Below are positions 10,735 to 21,732 of a DNA stretch of 64,000 nt, piece after piece (position 1 is the first letter of the stretch; each line of letters opens with the position of its first letter). The notes under the pieces were generated by a model. That model worked only from the letters and a program-made list of their open reading frames with translations, was not told the origin of the DNA and did not search any database. Made by a program: the position numbers and the translations under genes. Source of the stretch: Siphonodentalium dalli (lineage: Eukaryota > Mollusca > Scaphopoda > Gadilida > Siphonodentaliidae); the NCBI GenBank assembly GCA_032622095.1, contig CP136069.1, positions 6,774,036 through 6,838,035 on the forward strand, written 5' to 3'.

Positions 10735-11641
10735 TTAACAGTGTTTAACATCTAACATTCTATGTAATTATTTAACAGTGTTTAACATCTAACATTCTAT
10801 GTAATTATTTAACAGTGTTTAACATCTAACATTCTATGTAATTATTTAACAGTGTTTAACATCTAACATTCTATGTAATTGTTTAACATCTAACACTCTA
10901 TGTAATTATTTAACAGTGTTTAACATCTAACATTCTATGTAATTATTTAACAGTGTTTAACATCTAACATTCTATGTAATTATTTAACAGTGTTTAACAT
11001 CTAACATTCTATGAAATTATTTAACAGTGTTTAACATCTAACATTCTATGTAATTATTTAACAGTGTTTAACATCTAACATTCTATGTAATTATTTAACA
11101 GTGTTTAACATCTAACATTCTATGTAATTATTTAACAGTGTTTAACATCTAACATTCTATGTAATTATTTTAACAGTGTTTAACATCTAACATTCTATGT
11201 AATTATTTAACATCTAACATTCTATGTAATTATTTAACAGTGTTTAACATCTAACATTCTATGTAATTATTTAACAGTGTTTAACATCTAACATTCTATG
11301 TAATTATTTAACAGTGTTTAACATCTAACATTCTATGTAATTATTTAACAGTGTTTAACATCTAACATTCTATGTAATTATTTAACAGTGTTTAACATCT
11401 AACATTATATGTACTTATTTAACAGTGTTTAACATCTAACATTCTATGTAATTATTTAACAGTGTTTAACATCTAACATTCTATGTAATTATTTAACAGT
11501 GTTTAACATCTAACATTCTATGTAATTATTTAACAGTGTTTAACATCTAACATTCTATGTAATTATTTAACAGTGTTTAACATCTAACATTCTATGTAAT
11601 TATTTAACAGTGTTTAACATCTAACATTCTATGTAATTATT
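10735..11641. repeat. 37-bp minisatellite, about 24 copies
   Basis: The unit runs TTTAACAGTGTTTAACATCT, then AACATTCTATGTAATTA. Copies are nearly identical; two units lack the AACAGTGT part and are shorter. It lies in MRRF intron 5, about 0.9 kb before the last exon. Confidence 0.95.
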
Positions 11642-12551
11642 TCCATACCTTCAAATACCTTGTCTAGACTTTATTTACCCCACCAATGTTACCCACCATC
11701 TACCATTCAGCCTTCATTAGTGTTAATCCTCGTTGATGTTTTATTGCATTTGGTGGTCTATTGTTTGATAGTGCATTGCCATGAGTGCCTTTTGTTACCC
11801 ATTAAGCTGTATCACCTAATCAATTAGCAGATGATTTTCGGGTTAAAAAAAAAACTTTGGCCAAGTGAAATTTGAAAAATAAATTGGCCATTGGCCTATG
11901 ACAGTGTAAACCCATTCGGCACCGTTTCAGACTCGGCTTTAATATGATGACATGATTGGTTTGAACTATTTCATATTATTTTTTAGGTCGGTGCCTGGGT
12001 CAAGTACAGGCGCGCCAATTTGAATTTAATTGTATTCCGTTGGTTCGTGGGTATGAAAACATTTACATTTAACTTCGAATTAAACAATATAAAAGTGTTG
12101 TCTTACAACACTGATATAAAATAGTCCACAAAATATCTATACGAAATTACTGCATGACCTAAATTAACTTTTGTAGACACATCCAATAGCACAATTGTTG
12201 TGAGGCGACACAATTAGTACGAGTCAGGCAGATTTGCAGTTGTCGATTCATAACATACACTGTAAATCGGTGCTATCAATTGCATTAAAATCGGATGGTG
12301 AACCCATGTTTCCGGATATTTGGTATCAAAGAGCATGAGCCATACATGAATATTGGATCAAGTAACTTGTCAAATAACACCACAGACTATGTTTAAAATG
12401 CAGAACGTCAGCCATACAGAGGTGATATGTATTTCCAGATCTGGAAAAATTATAATATACCAGAGAGCTTGGCCCCAGAGGTCATAGGTCGAGGGTTCCA
12501 GAATGAACCCTGCTGGTTCTACTACTGATTCCAAACTATTGCTCCTTTCAG

Positions 12552-12632
12552 ATACTCAATGAGATGCACAAACACAGTACTGACCTGGAGGACATGATGC
12601 ACCGCAAACAACATGAGCTGCTCGCAAAATGA
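12552..12632 (+). CDS. MRRF: MRRF coding exon 6: C-terminal helix and stop
   Basis: The exon codes residues 264-289 and the TGA stop at 12630-12632. It reads ILNEMHKHSTDLEDMMHRKQ, then HELLAK. This fits the end of RRF helix 3, where family members finish with a short charged '..K..EL' tail. The acceptor is GCTCCTTTCAG (AG at 12550-12551), phase 0, matching the previous exon. The preceding intron (8560-12551) is almost 4 kb and mostly minisatellite. Confidence 0.92.
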   Translation: MLNEMHKHSTDLEDMMHRKQHELLAK

Positions 12633-13021
12633 GCCAAACAAAATCAGCCTCTCACATGGTTCATCCAATCAAACACTGCCTCTCATGTGGCTCAGTTATA
12701 TATTATTGCCATAGTGACCTGACCAGTATCAGTTGCTCTGATTCAACCATATTACGCCTCTCACGAGGTTCGGTGCTAGTATTATTCTATAGTTGTAACA
12801 CAGACTATGTTTTTATCCTCAGAATTGTTCCTCATAAAGTTACCACAGGCAGCAAGCAATATTTGTTTATCAATTCAAAAAGTGAAATTTACAGGCATAT
12901 ATTCATTCATTTATATAAATTATATAAAATAGACAAGGAGTATAAACATTTTCAACAATTAGCTCTATCTTCTAAGAACACGATCCCGAATGGAGCCTTT
13001 TACTATTCTGTGAAATTTATA
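12633..13021 (+). other. MRRF: Probable start of the MRRF 3' UTR
   Basis: This sequence directly follows the stop. An open frame of 138 codons overlaps it but has no recognisable domain, starts inside the end of the gene and runs into a MITE, so I treat it as chance. The transcript end is not identified. Confidence 0.35.
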
Positions 13022-13023
13022 TA

Positions 13024-13212
13024 CAGTAATGCTCTAAGTAATTGACTCCTTAACCACAGCAGAATTATGGGTAACTTTTCAGGATTTAGTTGGAAATATG
13101 GCTTATTGCCATTCATCGGAAAGCTCTCCCCAAGAGCTGTCCGATGAACTAAATCCTGAAAAGTTACCCATAATTCTGCTGTGGTTAAGGAGTCGATTAC
13201 TTAGAGCATTAA
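13024..13212. mobile_element. CAGTAATGC palindromic MITE
   Basis: TA, then CAGTAATGCTCTAAGTAATT; near-perfect foldback with GCTGTGGTTAAGGAGTCG on the right. The centre is GGAAAGCTCTCCCCAAGAGC. The right end has decayed (AGAGCATTAATGTA). Confidence 0.8.
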
Positions 13213-13289
13213 TGTAAAGCTTTTACTATTCTCTGAAATTTATATCAAGGAGTGTCTGGTAATAGTTGGCAAGCTCAAAAGATTGCTAG

Positions 13290-13512
13290 TTAACCCATTC
13301 ATGACGGGAGCTGTGCTGGTGCAGCATGAAAGATCCTATGCCAGTGCATTCTGTTATATATGCAAGTCTCCCATAGTGAGCCTCACATATAAAAGAGAAT
13401 GCACTGACTTACAATATCAAGGTAAATATTGTTAGGCCAATGTATTTTCTTATATATGCGAGGCTCGATATGGGAGAGTCGCATATATAAGAGAAAGCAT
13501 TGGCACAGGGTT
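13290..13512. mobile_element. CCCATTCATGAC-type MITE, right end lost
   Basis: TTAA at 13290 followed by CCCATTCATGACGGGAGCT, then two hairpins with GCCAGTGCATTCTGTTATAT and GCCAATGTATTTTCTTATAT arms. The family's AGGGTTAA right end is not visible. Between this and 14268 no gene is seen. Confidence 0.55.
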
Positions 13513-14268
13513 TTCGCTAAGTATTATAAGTTCAACGCGTTTAGACTGTTGAACATTTTTATCTAAAATCCAACAAATGAATGAGAATCAAGTAAGTAAC
13601 CATGAAGATATCCAGTTATCGGAGGGTTAATGCTAGGGTCGTAATGATTCATCGTGATTTTGATGCATCACGATTTACGATTCTCGATTCGATTCACGAT
13701 CCATTTCCGTACCAATACGATTCCATATTTTTAAATTATCGCAACCTAGAATTTTTTTGTAAAATGATTCGACATCACTCGTTGAATTTGTTTCTTATCA
13801 AATTCAGATGTGAAATGAATATTATGAACTATAAGTTTTATTGATTACACAAGTATTTCTAAATTGAACATTTTAAATATCATGATAAAATAATATGCTG
13901 TGTAAAAAAACTCCACTGACCCGCTGTCAGTCTGTATTACTGAAAAAACTTGGAAGCAGCAAATGTCATACTCTAGAGTAGCTGCATCGCGATGTGCATC
14001 TAATCGTCCGGCAAAAATTGTGATTCTAATCGAATCGTTACAGCCCTAGTTAATGCCCATCTTAGTTATCGATGGGTTAATATGCCCGTCTTACTTTTGT
14101 GAATGTGATACCTTCAAACAATATGTGATAATAAATGTTTATACATGACAAAATGTTGTTTCTTTGATTCTGAACTAATCATCTCAAAATAATTAAGTTC
14201 CACTTTTACATACTTTACATATTACACTGTATCTCAAGAATCCTAATGGCCGATTGTCGGGAAATGTA

Positions 14269-14406
14269 CAGTAATGCCCTAAGTAATCGACTCCTTAACC
14301 ACAGCAGAATTATGGTTAACTTTTCAAGATTTAGTCAGAAATAAATCCTGAAAGGTTACCCCGAATTCTGCTGTTGTTAAGGAATTGATTACTTAGGGCA
14401 TTACTG
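14269..14406. mobile_element. CAGTAATGCCC palindromic MITE with intact TA duplication
   Basis: TA flanks CAGTAATGCCCTAAGTAATC and GGGCATTACTG on both sides (14267-14268 and 14407-14408). The central stem is deleted compared with the 213-bp copy at 18687-18899. Confidence 0.85.
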
Positions 14407-14408
14407 TA

Positions 14409-15610
14409 TATTCAGTATATCAGGACTGATGAAGTGAGTTTATGACGAGCCCTCTGAGTGGTTGCATTTATGACCAGCCCACTGAGTGGTTGCATGATTG
14501 AGTGGGCACCATTTGTGCGGAGGTTGTGTTCAATTTAATAGTCACAAAACCGTTGTTACAGTTGAAAACTCATTTAAAGGGGAAGGAAACTATCGCATAA
14601 CGAAAAGGCATGTGCATTAAGTAAGCTGTTCTCTGTGTGTAAAATATTATCTCCCTTCATAGTTTGTGACGACACGGCCTCACTTGTCGCCTGTCGGTTG
14701 AGGAGTAGAACGACATATATGTCGTTTCAGGAAGTGTTATTTTATGTAGACATAACTTCAATAAATCATCTGATTTATAAATGATTTTTTAGGTGTTATA
14801 TTGATTAATATAATGTCCCAAATGTATAAGTGCAATCGATTATGATAACACATGTTAACAAAAAATGCACATAAATTAAAACAAATTATTGGACCCTTTT
14901 GACTGGAACTTGTTAATAATTATTGCTATGACGTTGACGTTAAATTTACCCATGACGTCATGTATATGATGTTACAGATACTCTCCAAAGGGTTAACACT
15001 AAACTCTATCGCGTACGATAGTCTGTTTTTAGATATGAAAGTAAATAAACCAGCAGATTGAATGTTTGTTGTGCACAATAAATGATTAACTGTTGTTAAT
15101 AAATTATAGTATAATTCGCAAAAGATTGTTTGGTTGTCATATTTGCATATATAGAAGTTGTGTGAGTTTGGCCGAAATTGTCACATTCAAATGTTGCGTG
15201 ACCATTAACTGACCGTAAATTAATAGTTCAAATTTATAATGTAAATCATTTTGGCTTATAATACATGTATGTAGTTTTCAATAGGCTGTAGTTGCTTGTA
15301 TTTTGCTCAGAATAACAAACAAAAATGTCGAAATGATTTTAATGTGATAGGCTTTATACATATTTTTAAAAAGTATGAGTAACGCGAAGTGAAGCCGTGA
15401 CAACATGATCTTATAAACATGGATGCACAGTAATTGGCGGGAGTTTTGTATTAGGCGATGTGATTTTGTTGAATTTGAGTATAACTGAGAAATGAGAGGC
15501 GTTTTATCGCACCATGGTTGGTATACGAAATGTAATAACGGCCTGATTTGTTGCATTCCCTTTTAAAGACTCGTGTGTAGATCAACTTAGTGTTGCATCC
15601 CCTAATATGC
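14409..15610. other. AT-rich DNA without a recognised gene
   Basis: A short duplication (GAGTGGTTGCAT, near 14456 and 14485) and a TGACGTCATG-type site near 14952 are visible. Short minus-strand open frames at about 15280-15680 have no recognisable motif. Confidence 0.4.
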
Positions 15611-15730
15611 AGAAGATAAAATGTATAATCGAGGTGACTAATGGGTGAACAGAAGATAAAATGTATAATCGAGGCGCCCAATGGGTGAACAAAAGATAAA
15701 ATGTATAATCGAGGTGACTAATGGGTGAAC
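15611..15730. repeat. 40-bp tandem repeat, three copies
   Basis: AGAAGATAAAATGTATAATC starts units at 15611, 15651 and 15691, each ending AATGGGTGAAC. Confidence 0.9.
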
Positions 15731-15786
15731 ATCACTAACTTTCGCCTGGGGAACTTCATCTGATCCTAGGTCTCCCATAGCAGTTG

Positions 15787-15912
15787 AGGCCTAAGCAGAA
15801 TGAGGTCCTCAGGGGGTGAATTTGGTGAAGCTAGCCCACTGTACATGATAGCATCACTAAATTCACCCTCTGGGGACCTCATTCTCCAAATTACAGACAC
15901 ACTATTTGTAGA
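15787..15912. mobile_element. Degenerate double-palindrome MITE
   Basis: CAGAATGAGGTCCTCAGGGG and its inverse, CCTCTGGGGACCTCATTCTC, flank a GCTAGC-bearing centre. It ends with ACAGACACACTATTTG. It matches half of the 254-bp elements at 57579 and 59406. Confidence 0.6.
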
Positions 15913-16115
15913 ATTAGCTATATAACCCAAGTTCAACCTTTAGTTTTTTGTGGGTTTGTGTGGGGGATAGTATTCACCCTCCAGTAAAAGCCAACAAAAA
16001 CATTCAAAAAATAATTTATTATCCCCCGTGTAACGTTGATATAAAACTAATCCTATCATTTGTTTCAATCTTGTAGTCAAGTTCACCCTGAAATAGAGAA
16101 AGTAGAGTGGTTATA

Positions 16116-16329
16116 CAGTAATGCTCTAATTAATCGACTCCTTTAACCACAGCAGAATTATGGGTAACTTTTCAGGATTTAGTCGGAAATATGGCTTGTT
16201 GTCATTCATCGGAAAGCTCTCGGGGAGAGCTTTCCGATGAATGGCAACAAGCCATATTTCCGACTAAATCCTGAAAAGTTACCCATAATTCTGCTGTGGT
16301 TAAAGGAGTCAATTAATTAGGGCATTACT
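16116..16329. mobile_element. CAGTAATGC palindromic MITE, near full length
   Basis: An almost perfect 214-bp palindrome centred on GCTCTCGGGGAGAGC near 16220. The arms contain GGATTTAGTCGGAAATATGG and its complement. Confidence 0.9.
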
Positions 16330-16368
16330 CTATATAGAATACATATTCAAAGTAAACAGGTGGGTAGT

Positions 16369-16750
16369 TTAACCCTTTACCCAACAAACCGGCCAAAACC
16401 GGCCAAATAAAGCTTCAACAGCCTAAATTATCTTCGGTCTGTCTCAATAACACCATACAAATATGGATATCATTGGAACCAGCTCCTTGACCACATTGTG
16501 ATAGTTACAGTTATGCCCTGTGCCAATGCATTCTCTTATATATGCGAGTCGACCATAGGTCGCCTCGCATATATAAGAGAATGCATTGGCCTTTTTACCA
16601 TTTTTTCTTACATTCTTTAACAATTTTATAATTTTTAATGTGTTAAGCCAATGCATTCTCTTTAAATATATATGCGAGGCGACCTATGGTCGACTCGCAT
16701 ATATAAGAGAATGCATTGGCACAGGGCCGTTCTGTTGGGTAAAGGGTTAA
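16369..16750. mobile_element. 382-bp TTAA element with CCCTTTACCCAACA ends
   Basis: TTAA at 16369 and 16747 bound TTAACCCTTTACCCAACA and TGTTGGGTAAAGGGTTAA. Two internal hairpins with GCCAATGCATTCTCTTATAT arms lie at about 16523-16591 and 16647-16721. This is the compact form of the 3485-5186 element. It has no coding capacity. Confidence 0.85.
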
Positions 16751-16807
16751 TTCGCGGAACAGAATGATAAAAGTAATCATTATGGCATAAACAAAATACA
16801 TGCATAG

Positions 16808-16924
16808 TAGCCGAGAATACTAAATTTTCACCATGAGTGGAATTTTGGTTATAACGACAAGCCTTTTGTCGAGTGGTTAAAACCACAATACCACGAGTGG
16901 TGAAAATTTTGTACTCTCAGCTAT
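16808..16924. repeat. 117-bp imperfect hairpin
   Basis: The arms contain CTAAATTTTCACCATGAGTG and CCACGAGTGGTGAAAATTTT, ending TACTCTCAGCTA against TAGCCGAGAATA. It abuts the repeat at 16928 and may form the head of that element. Confidence 0.65.
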
Positions 16925-16927
16925 GTA

Positions 16928-17345
16928 CAAGACGTAACCTAAATAATTCAAGGATAGTGGATTGGGCAATGTGTGGCGCACATGATCGTGTAAAAAATTA
17001 TGTTGATACAGGGCGTAAACTCAAGCCAAGCACTTAGTGACTATACAATGACTTAAATAAGTATATATGACCCTAGTATGCATATCATATAACATTTATT
17101 TGATACATTTGCTTGAAAACTGTCTCAAAATTACTCGACAATGACAATTGGTATTTTCGCATTCCGGCTAATCTTTCATCCATAACATTACTTCGTACTC
17201 AACAGACTTTCAAATAATGGAAATCTGATTACCTTATTCTACATCTCAGAGATAATAGAAACCAATAACAAAATTTGAGTACAGTATCCCTTTAAAGTGA
17301 TGTAGGGTGATCAAATAGATATGGAGAATAATCTTGTTAAAAGTA
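16928..17345. repeat. Dispersed repeat shared with 57993-58360
   Basis: Both copies carry ACAAGACG, ATAGTGGATTGGG, TTATGTTGATACAGGGCGT, ATATAACATTTATT and GAGTACAGTA in the same order and orientation. The class is unknown. Confidence 0.6.
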
Positions 17346-17649
17346 GTTATTTTTACAAATATTATATCTAAATTGACAACACACAAATATATCTAAATTG
17401 ACAACACACACCATCATTCTTATATATTAATTAAATACAGTGATTGCTGATGGCGATATCATTTTCGTTAGTTTATGGCCGATAGAAGCGTCCCAATTCG
17501 AGTAGTAAATATTTACAATTTAGCATAGTTCAGACAATGTTTTCTTTTGAGTGGTACGGTCGATTAGCTTGAGATTTTCGGTGATGTTAGTAGAATGCTA
17601 CATTCCTCCAGTTTGCATAGCACTCGAATACGAAATTATCAGTTTCGCT

Positions 17650-17985
17650 GAATAGGTCACTCTCACCGGTATTTTGTGATAAAGTTACCCAGGTTCCTAT
17701 TTTTGTGATAAAGTTACCCAGGTTAAGCAAATCTCACAATATGAACTCGATTTTAAAATGACAGAGGGAAATACTGTTCATTTTTGGCAAGTAATAACCC
17801 TTATTAAGCATACTTTAAAGACATATTATTACTGTAGTTCGTCATTTTGATCGCAAAAATGAATAATTTGTTGCTAAACATGAAATATTATTAACCTGGG
17901 TAACTTTATCACAATTCTTCCCAACCTGGGTAACTTTATCACAATTTCAGGAACCTGGGTAACTTTATCACAGAAGACCTATTCA
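17650..17985. repeat. 336-bp palindrome with tandemly repeated arms
   Basis: The left arm has two copies of TGTGATAAAGTTACCCAGGT. The right arm has three copies of the inverse, ACCTGGGTAACTTTATCACA. The outer edges are AATAGGTC and GACCTATT. Tandem subunits in inverted arms are the hallmark of foldback-type elements. Confidence 0.75.
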
Positions 17986-18686
17986 GCATCAGTTTCACGC
18001 ATCAGAACAAGTCCATAATATGTCTTTAAACTGTTTTGCCAAACAAATTTTCTTTGGCCATTTTAGAACAAATCTGGCCATCGGCCAACAACAGTGTAAT
18101 ACCTGGCTGACTTACCATTAGTTCCCAATCGGCATCATTAACTAGTACCAAGATACCAGGCCGCCTGAAATAGGTCATTGTATAGTAATTTGACAGGTTA
18201 AGACACACGTATGTATAACTTGTAAAGTGTGTTGCTATTGTAAATGAATATCATCTGACTCACGTGACCATTCAGCCAACATGGCCATTCAGTTCAGAAA
18301 ATTTGTGATAAGCGTGTAACTTTAGGAACTTGCCGCAAAAAGGAGTAATCCAAGATATTATGATAACCGAATGAGCCACTACTGCTATGTGGGTAGTAGG
18401 AGAATGGGATTTGCCTTCATGGAAATATCTGATTTTAATTGAAGACAATTAAGTTTATCGGTGGTTCCAATATGGTCAGCTTGTCCTCAACACAATTTAT
18501 TGTTTACATGATTGGCTGCACATTGTGCAGATACAAGTATCTCTAAATGTGTAGGTTTGGTACTGTAAAATCATGTGACCTTTCCCATCTCCATAGTAAT
18601 ACCATAGTAATAGTAAATACCATAGTAACACATATTACAAGTTTCATGAACGTGTTACTAATCCTGGCTATTATTTTGAATAAGTA
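17986..18686. other. No gene; dispersed repeat scraps
   Basis: CAGTTTCACGCATCAGAACA to TATGTCTTTAAACTG (17990-18034) is an inverted, diverged match to about 55850-55892. The remainder shows nothing supportable. Confidence 0.4.
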
Positions 18687-18899
18687 CAGTAATGCCCTAA
18701 TTAATCGACTCCCTAACCACAGCAGAATTATGGGTAACTTTTCAGGATTTAGTCGGAAATATGGCTTGTTGCCATTTATCGGAAAGCTCTCCCCGAGAGC
18801 TTTCCGATGAATGGCAACAAGCCATATTTCCAACTAAATCCTGAAAATTTACCCATAATTCTGCTGTGGTTAGGGAGTCGATTAATTAGGGCATTACTG
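18687..18899. mobile_element. CAGTAATGCCC palindromic MITE, full-length reference copy
   Basis: TA at 18685-18686 and 18900-18901 flank a 213-bp, almost perfect palindrome starting CAGTAATGCCCTAATTAATC. The centre is GAAAGCTCTCCCCGAGAGCT. CAGT termini plus a TA duplication indicate a Tc1/mariner-type MITE. Confidence 0.92.
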
Positions 18900-19288
18900 T
18901 ATTTAATCCTTTTGAAATCAAGCATAACTCTATACTAGAGCCGCTGATAATAAAAAGAAACAATATCTAAATAATTTATTCTTCGCAGAATTTCGCTCAA
19001 TTGTCGAGTCATATCATTCAAATAACAAACTAATACAGTATCTGATTCAGAATGCACATCGAATGGAATATATCAATATATTTGGCCCTGAAATAATTAA
19101 AGTTTTAAATATATTTTTTGGTTCTCAGATAATTTCATTTCGATCACTGATTGGACCACCAGATATTTGAATGAACGTTGTAACATATCTGGTTTTTAGA
19201 GGCCCACTTAATTTTCAAACCCCCAGATCACATAAATAAAATACATGCCATATTATATACCATTTGAAAGAGGAAGCTCCATTTTTGT

Positions 19289-20449
19289 TTAACTCTTTCA
19301 CTGCCATGCAGCACCACAGACATATCTGCCACTGCCAAGCATACTATACATGTACATGTAGCATTTTGCTGCTAAATACATATGGATTGGGTATTTCTCA
19401 ATAACTTTTGTATCTGCCGAGCTATTTTCATGAAACTTGGTATGCATGTAGGTATTGGTCTGGGGAATCGAAAACACACCCCAGTCTACCATTGTCATGT
19501 GATCACGATCACGTGACCACAAACAAGATGGCCGCCACCCCAAAATATAAGAAAATTTCAGTATTTCTCAATAACTTTTGTATTTGTAGAGATATTTTCA
19601 TGAAAGTTAACTTAAATTGGTATGTAAGTAGGTATCAGTATTGGGAATAGAAAATATGTTCTAGTCCGCCAGTGTCACATTTCACGTGACCACGATCATG
19701 TGACCACAAAACAAGATGGCCACCATCCCGAAATATAAGATAATGTTAGTATATTGCTGCTAAATACATATTGATTGGGTATTTCTCAATAACTTTTGTA
19801 TCTGTAAAGGTATGTTTGTGGAACTTGGTGCACAGTTAGATATTGGACTTGCGATTTGAAAACACTTCCCAGTCTGCCAGTGTCATGAGACCGTGACCAC
19901 ATGAGGGTCACGAGACCGTGACCACATGATCACAAAACAAGATGGCCACCACACCGAAATATAAGGAAAATGCATTATTTCTCAATAACTTTTTTATCTC
20001 TAAAGATATTTTGACGACATTTGGTATGTAAGTTGGTGTTAGTATTGAGAACCGAAAAAATATATGTTAGTATATTTCTGCTAAATAAATATATTATTGG
20101 GTATTTCGCAATAACTTGTGTATATGCAGATGTACATTCCTGAAATTTGGTATGTGGGTAGGTATTGGTCTCTGTGGAATGGAAAACACTTCCCATACCA
20201 GGAGGGTCACGTGACCGCAACCACTTAATCACAAAACAAGATGGCCGACATCCGAAATATAAAAACAATAAACCGGGAGTTTCTCGTTACAAAATTGATT
20301 ACATCATGTAAAGTGTTTTCAGAGAATAATATTAAGTTACTTCCCATGGATTGATGTTACGGGACGAAGGTGTCAGGATTCGACTCAAGTCGTAATCGGC
20401 AGTGTCTGGGTAATTCGACTCAAGTCGCAATCGGCAGTGAAAGAGTTAA
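19289..20449. mobile_element. Nested 1161-bp TTAA element with CTCTTTCACTGCC ends
   Basis: TTAACTCTTTCACTGCC at 19289 and GGCAGTGAAAGAGTTAA at 20433 are perfect 17-bp inverted ends, each with TTAA. Comparison with the uninterrupted homologous region near 58600-58680 supports insertion into an older repeat. The interior is tandem repeat with no transposase. Confidence 0.8.
19390..20275. repeat. Irregular tandem repeat, four to five copies
   Basis: The phrases GGTATTTCTCAATAACTTTT, CACGTGACC and ACAAGATGGCC recur about four times at 187-300 bp spacing. Each unit carries E-box-like CACGTG or CATGTG sites. Reading frames in it are repeat by-products. Confidence 0.75.
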
Positions 20450-20862
20450 GTTACCGACGTGTTTCGGTGCTTAAGTTTTATCTTGATTGTAGTGCAAAGT
20501 GTATAATTTTCAATGGAGGGGGAATAACTTTAAATCTTAAAGATAGAGTTTTCCCCTTAAATAACTTGCAAGGATTCAGAGTGATGCAAAAATATGACAT
20601 CATGGAGCAGAGAGTAGGACAACATCTTGAGAGTGGAATAACACATTCAGTCTTCTCTCAGTGGGGATACAATTTATATTTCAAAGTAATAGTTGATGAA
20701 TATATAATAAACGTACTTACACGCTGTCACCTTGTATAAATAACTCTGGGCGTTCTTTGAGCATATTCTTTTCAATCCATTTGAGTAGATTCTTTATTGT
20801 CCCTAGATGTTAACAGAACATGTGTACATTTCATAAATAATGAAAATAAAACTAATCTATAT

Positions 20863-21077
20863 AAAGTTTAATGTTTAACACACAGGAAGCCTCACACAGA
20901 TGAAAGCATGCACTACAGAGTGTCGTCTGCTGCAGTATATGTGGGGCTCTCTAAAGGGTTAATAACCCAGGTGATATATAAAGTTTAATGTTTAACCCAC
21001 AGGGAACCTCACACAGATGAAAGCATGCACTACAGAGTGCTGTCTGTTGCAGTCTATGTGGGGCTCTCTACGGGTCA
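20863..21077. repeat. 117-bp tandem pair related to the 2823-2909 MITE
   Basis: AAGTTTAATGTTTAAC starts copies near 20863 and 20980. Each contains CACACAGATGAAAGCATGCA and ATGTGGGGCTCTC. It is an inverted relative of the MITE in MRRF intron 2. Confidence 0.7.
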
Positions 21078-21369
21078 GATTTTGGGCAAAAACATACCAA
21101 CTGTCATATCTCTCATAAATTTGTGAAATTAGTCTGTCATCTCTGTGATCTCACCCAAAATAGTAACTAATGTGTCGTATTGATCATAAAATGCCCCATC
21201 TTTAGACACATAATTCGACAAAAGCAAATGAAGCAAACTCGAGATATCATACCGAAAACATAAAAAATGATCAGATATTTGAGGGAAAAAAGTGTCCGCC
21301 TTGTAACCTCATTCATTATAACAAGAGCATCGCTAGGGCATGGCCAAATACGCCAGTGGGAATCTAAAT

Positions 21370-21660
21370 AAAGGACCATAAATCGGGTGAAAATTGGCGG
21401 ACAGAACCCAAATTCGAACTTGACCTGTATTTTGGGCTAGTAAATTCACATGACAAATTTCATTCCATTCAATTCAGACTTACTAAAGTTATCATCTGGA
21501 AACAAAATGTGAGCGCAAATTAAAACAAAAAAAATGGCCATAACCCTTGTGAAAATTAGCGAGCGAAACCAACATTCGAACTTGACCTATACCGAATTTC
21601 ATTCCATTGAGTTCAGACTTATTAACATTATCATCCGGAAATGAAAAAAAGCGAACAGAC
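21370..21660. repeat. Two-copy diverged repeat
   Basis: CAAATTCGAACTTGACCTGT / CAACATTCGAACTTGACCTA and AATTTCATTCCATT...TTCAGACTTA occur twice, about 150 bp apart. It lies directly before the 35-bp minisatellite. Confidence 0.6.
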
Positions 21661-21732
21661 TCTGAAAAACATTATCATGAAGGCGTTCTGTCAACATCTG
21701 AAATACACAATGCTTTGATTTCCATATAAACC

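Larger units (their letters stand above)
755..12632 (+). other. MRRF: Gene span: mitochondrial ribosome recycling factor, six coding exons
   Basis: The gene encodes the mitochondrial homologue of bacterial ribosome recycling factor. That factor binds the ribosomal A site after termination and, with a GTPase (mtEF-G2 in animals), splits the subunits. Coding exons are 760-1024, 2651-2806, 3355-3473, 6926-7017, 8403-8559 and 12552-12632. Their lengths (265+156+119+92+157+81) total 870 nt, so all phases agree and give 289 residues plus TGA. All five introns have GT/AG borders. Vertebrate MRRF is about 262 residues and bacterial RRF about 185, so the length fits a mitochondrial form with a targeting extension. 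A TTTGTCATTTTCAG acceptor-like tract ends at 754, five bases before the ATG, suggesting an upstream 5'-UTR exon that I could not place. No convincing poly(A) signal was seen close to the stop; an AATAAA lies far downstream near 14130. Confidence 0.9.
19198..20740. mobile_element. AGGCCCACTTAATTTT-type element, split by a nested insertion
   Basis: GAGGCCCACTTAATTTTCAA starts it. CATATTATATACCATTTGAA matches the copy at 58490-59345. After the nested element (19289-20449) the match resumes with GTTACCGACGTGTTTCGGTG and AATTTTCAATGGAGG, as near 58676-58745. The right end is unclear. Confidence 0.6.

Noticed and set aside
9221..11641. Possible CRISPR-like array of direct repeats
   Set aside because: Units are contiguous with no unique spacers, and the setting is an intron of an animal gene. 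These are minisatellites.
12629..13045. 138-codon frame directly after MRRF
   Set aside because: It begins inside the MRRF stop region, has no recognised motif and runs into a MITE. More likely 3' UTR.
20437..20739. 100-codon plus-strand frame
   Set aside because: It lies across the edge of a nested element and an older repeat whose other copy (58660 onward) does not keep the frame.
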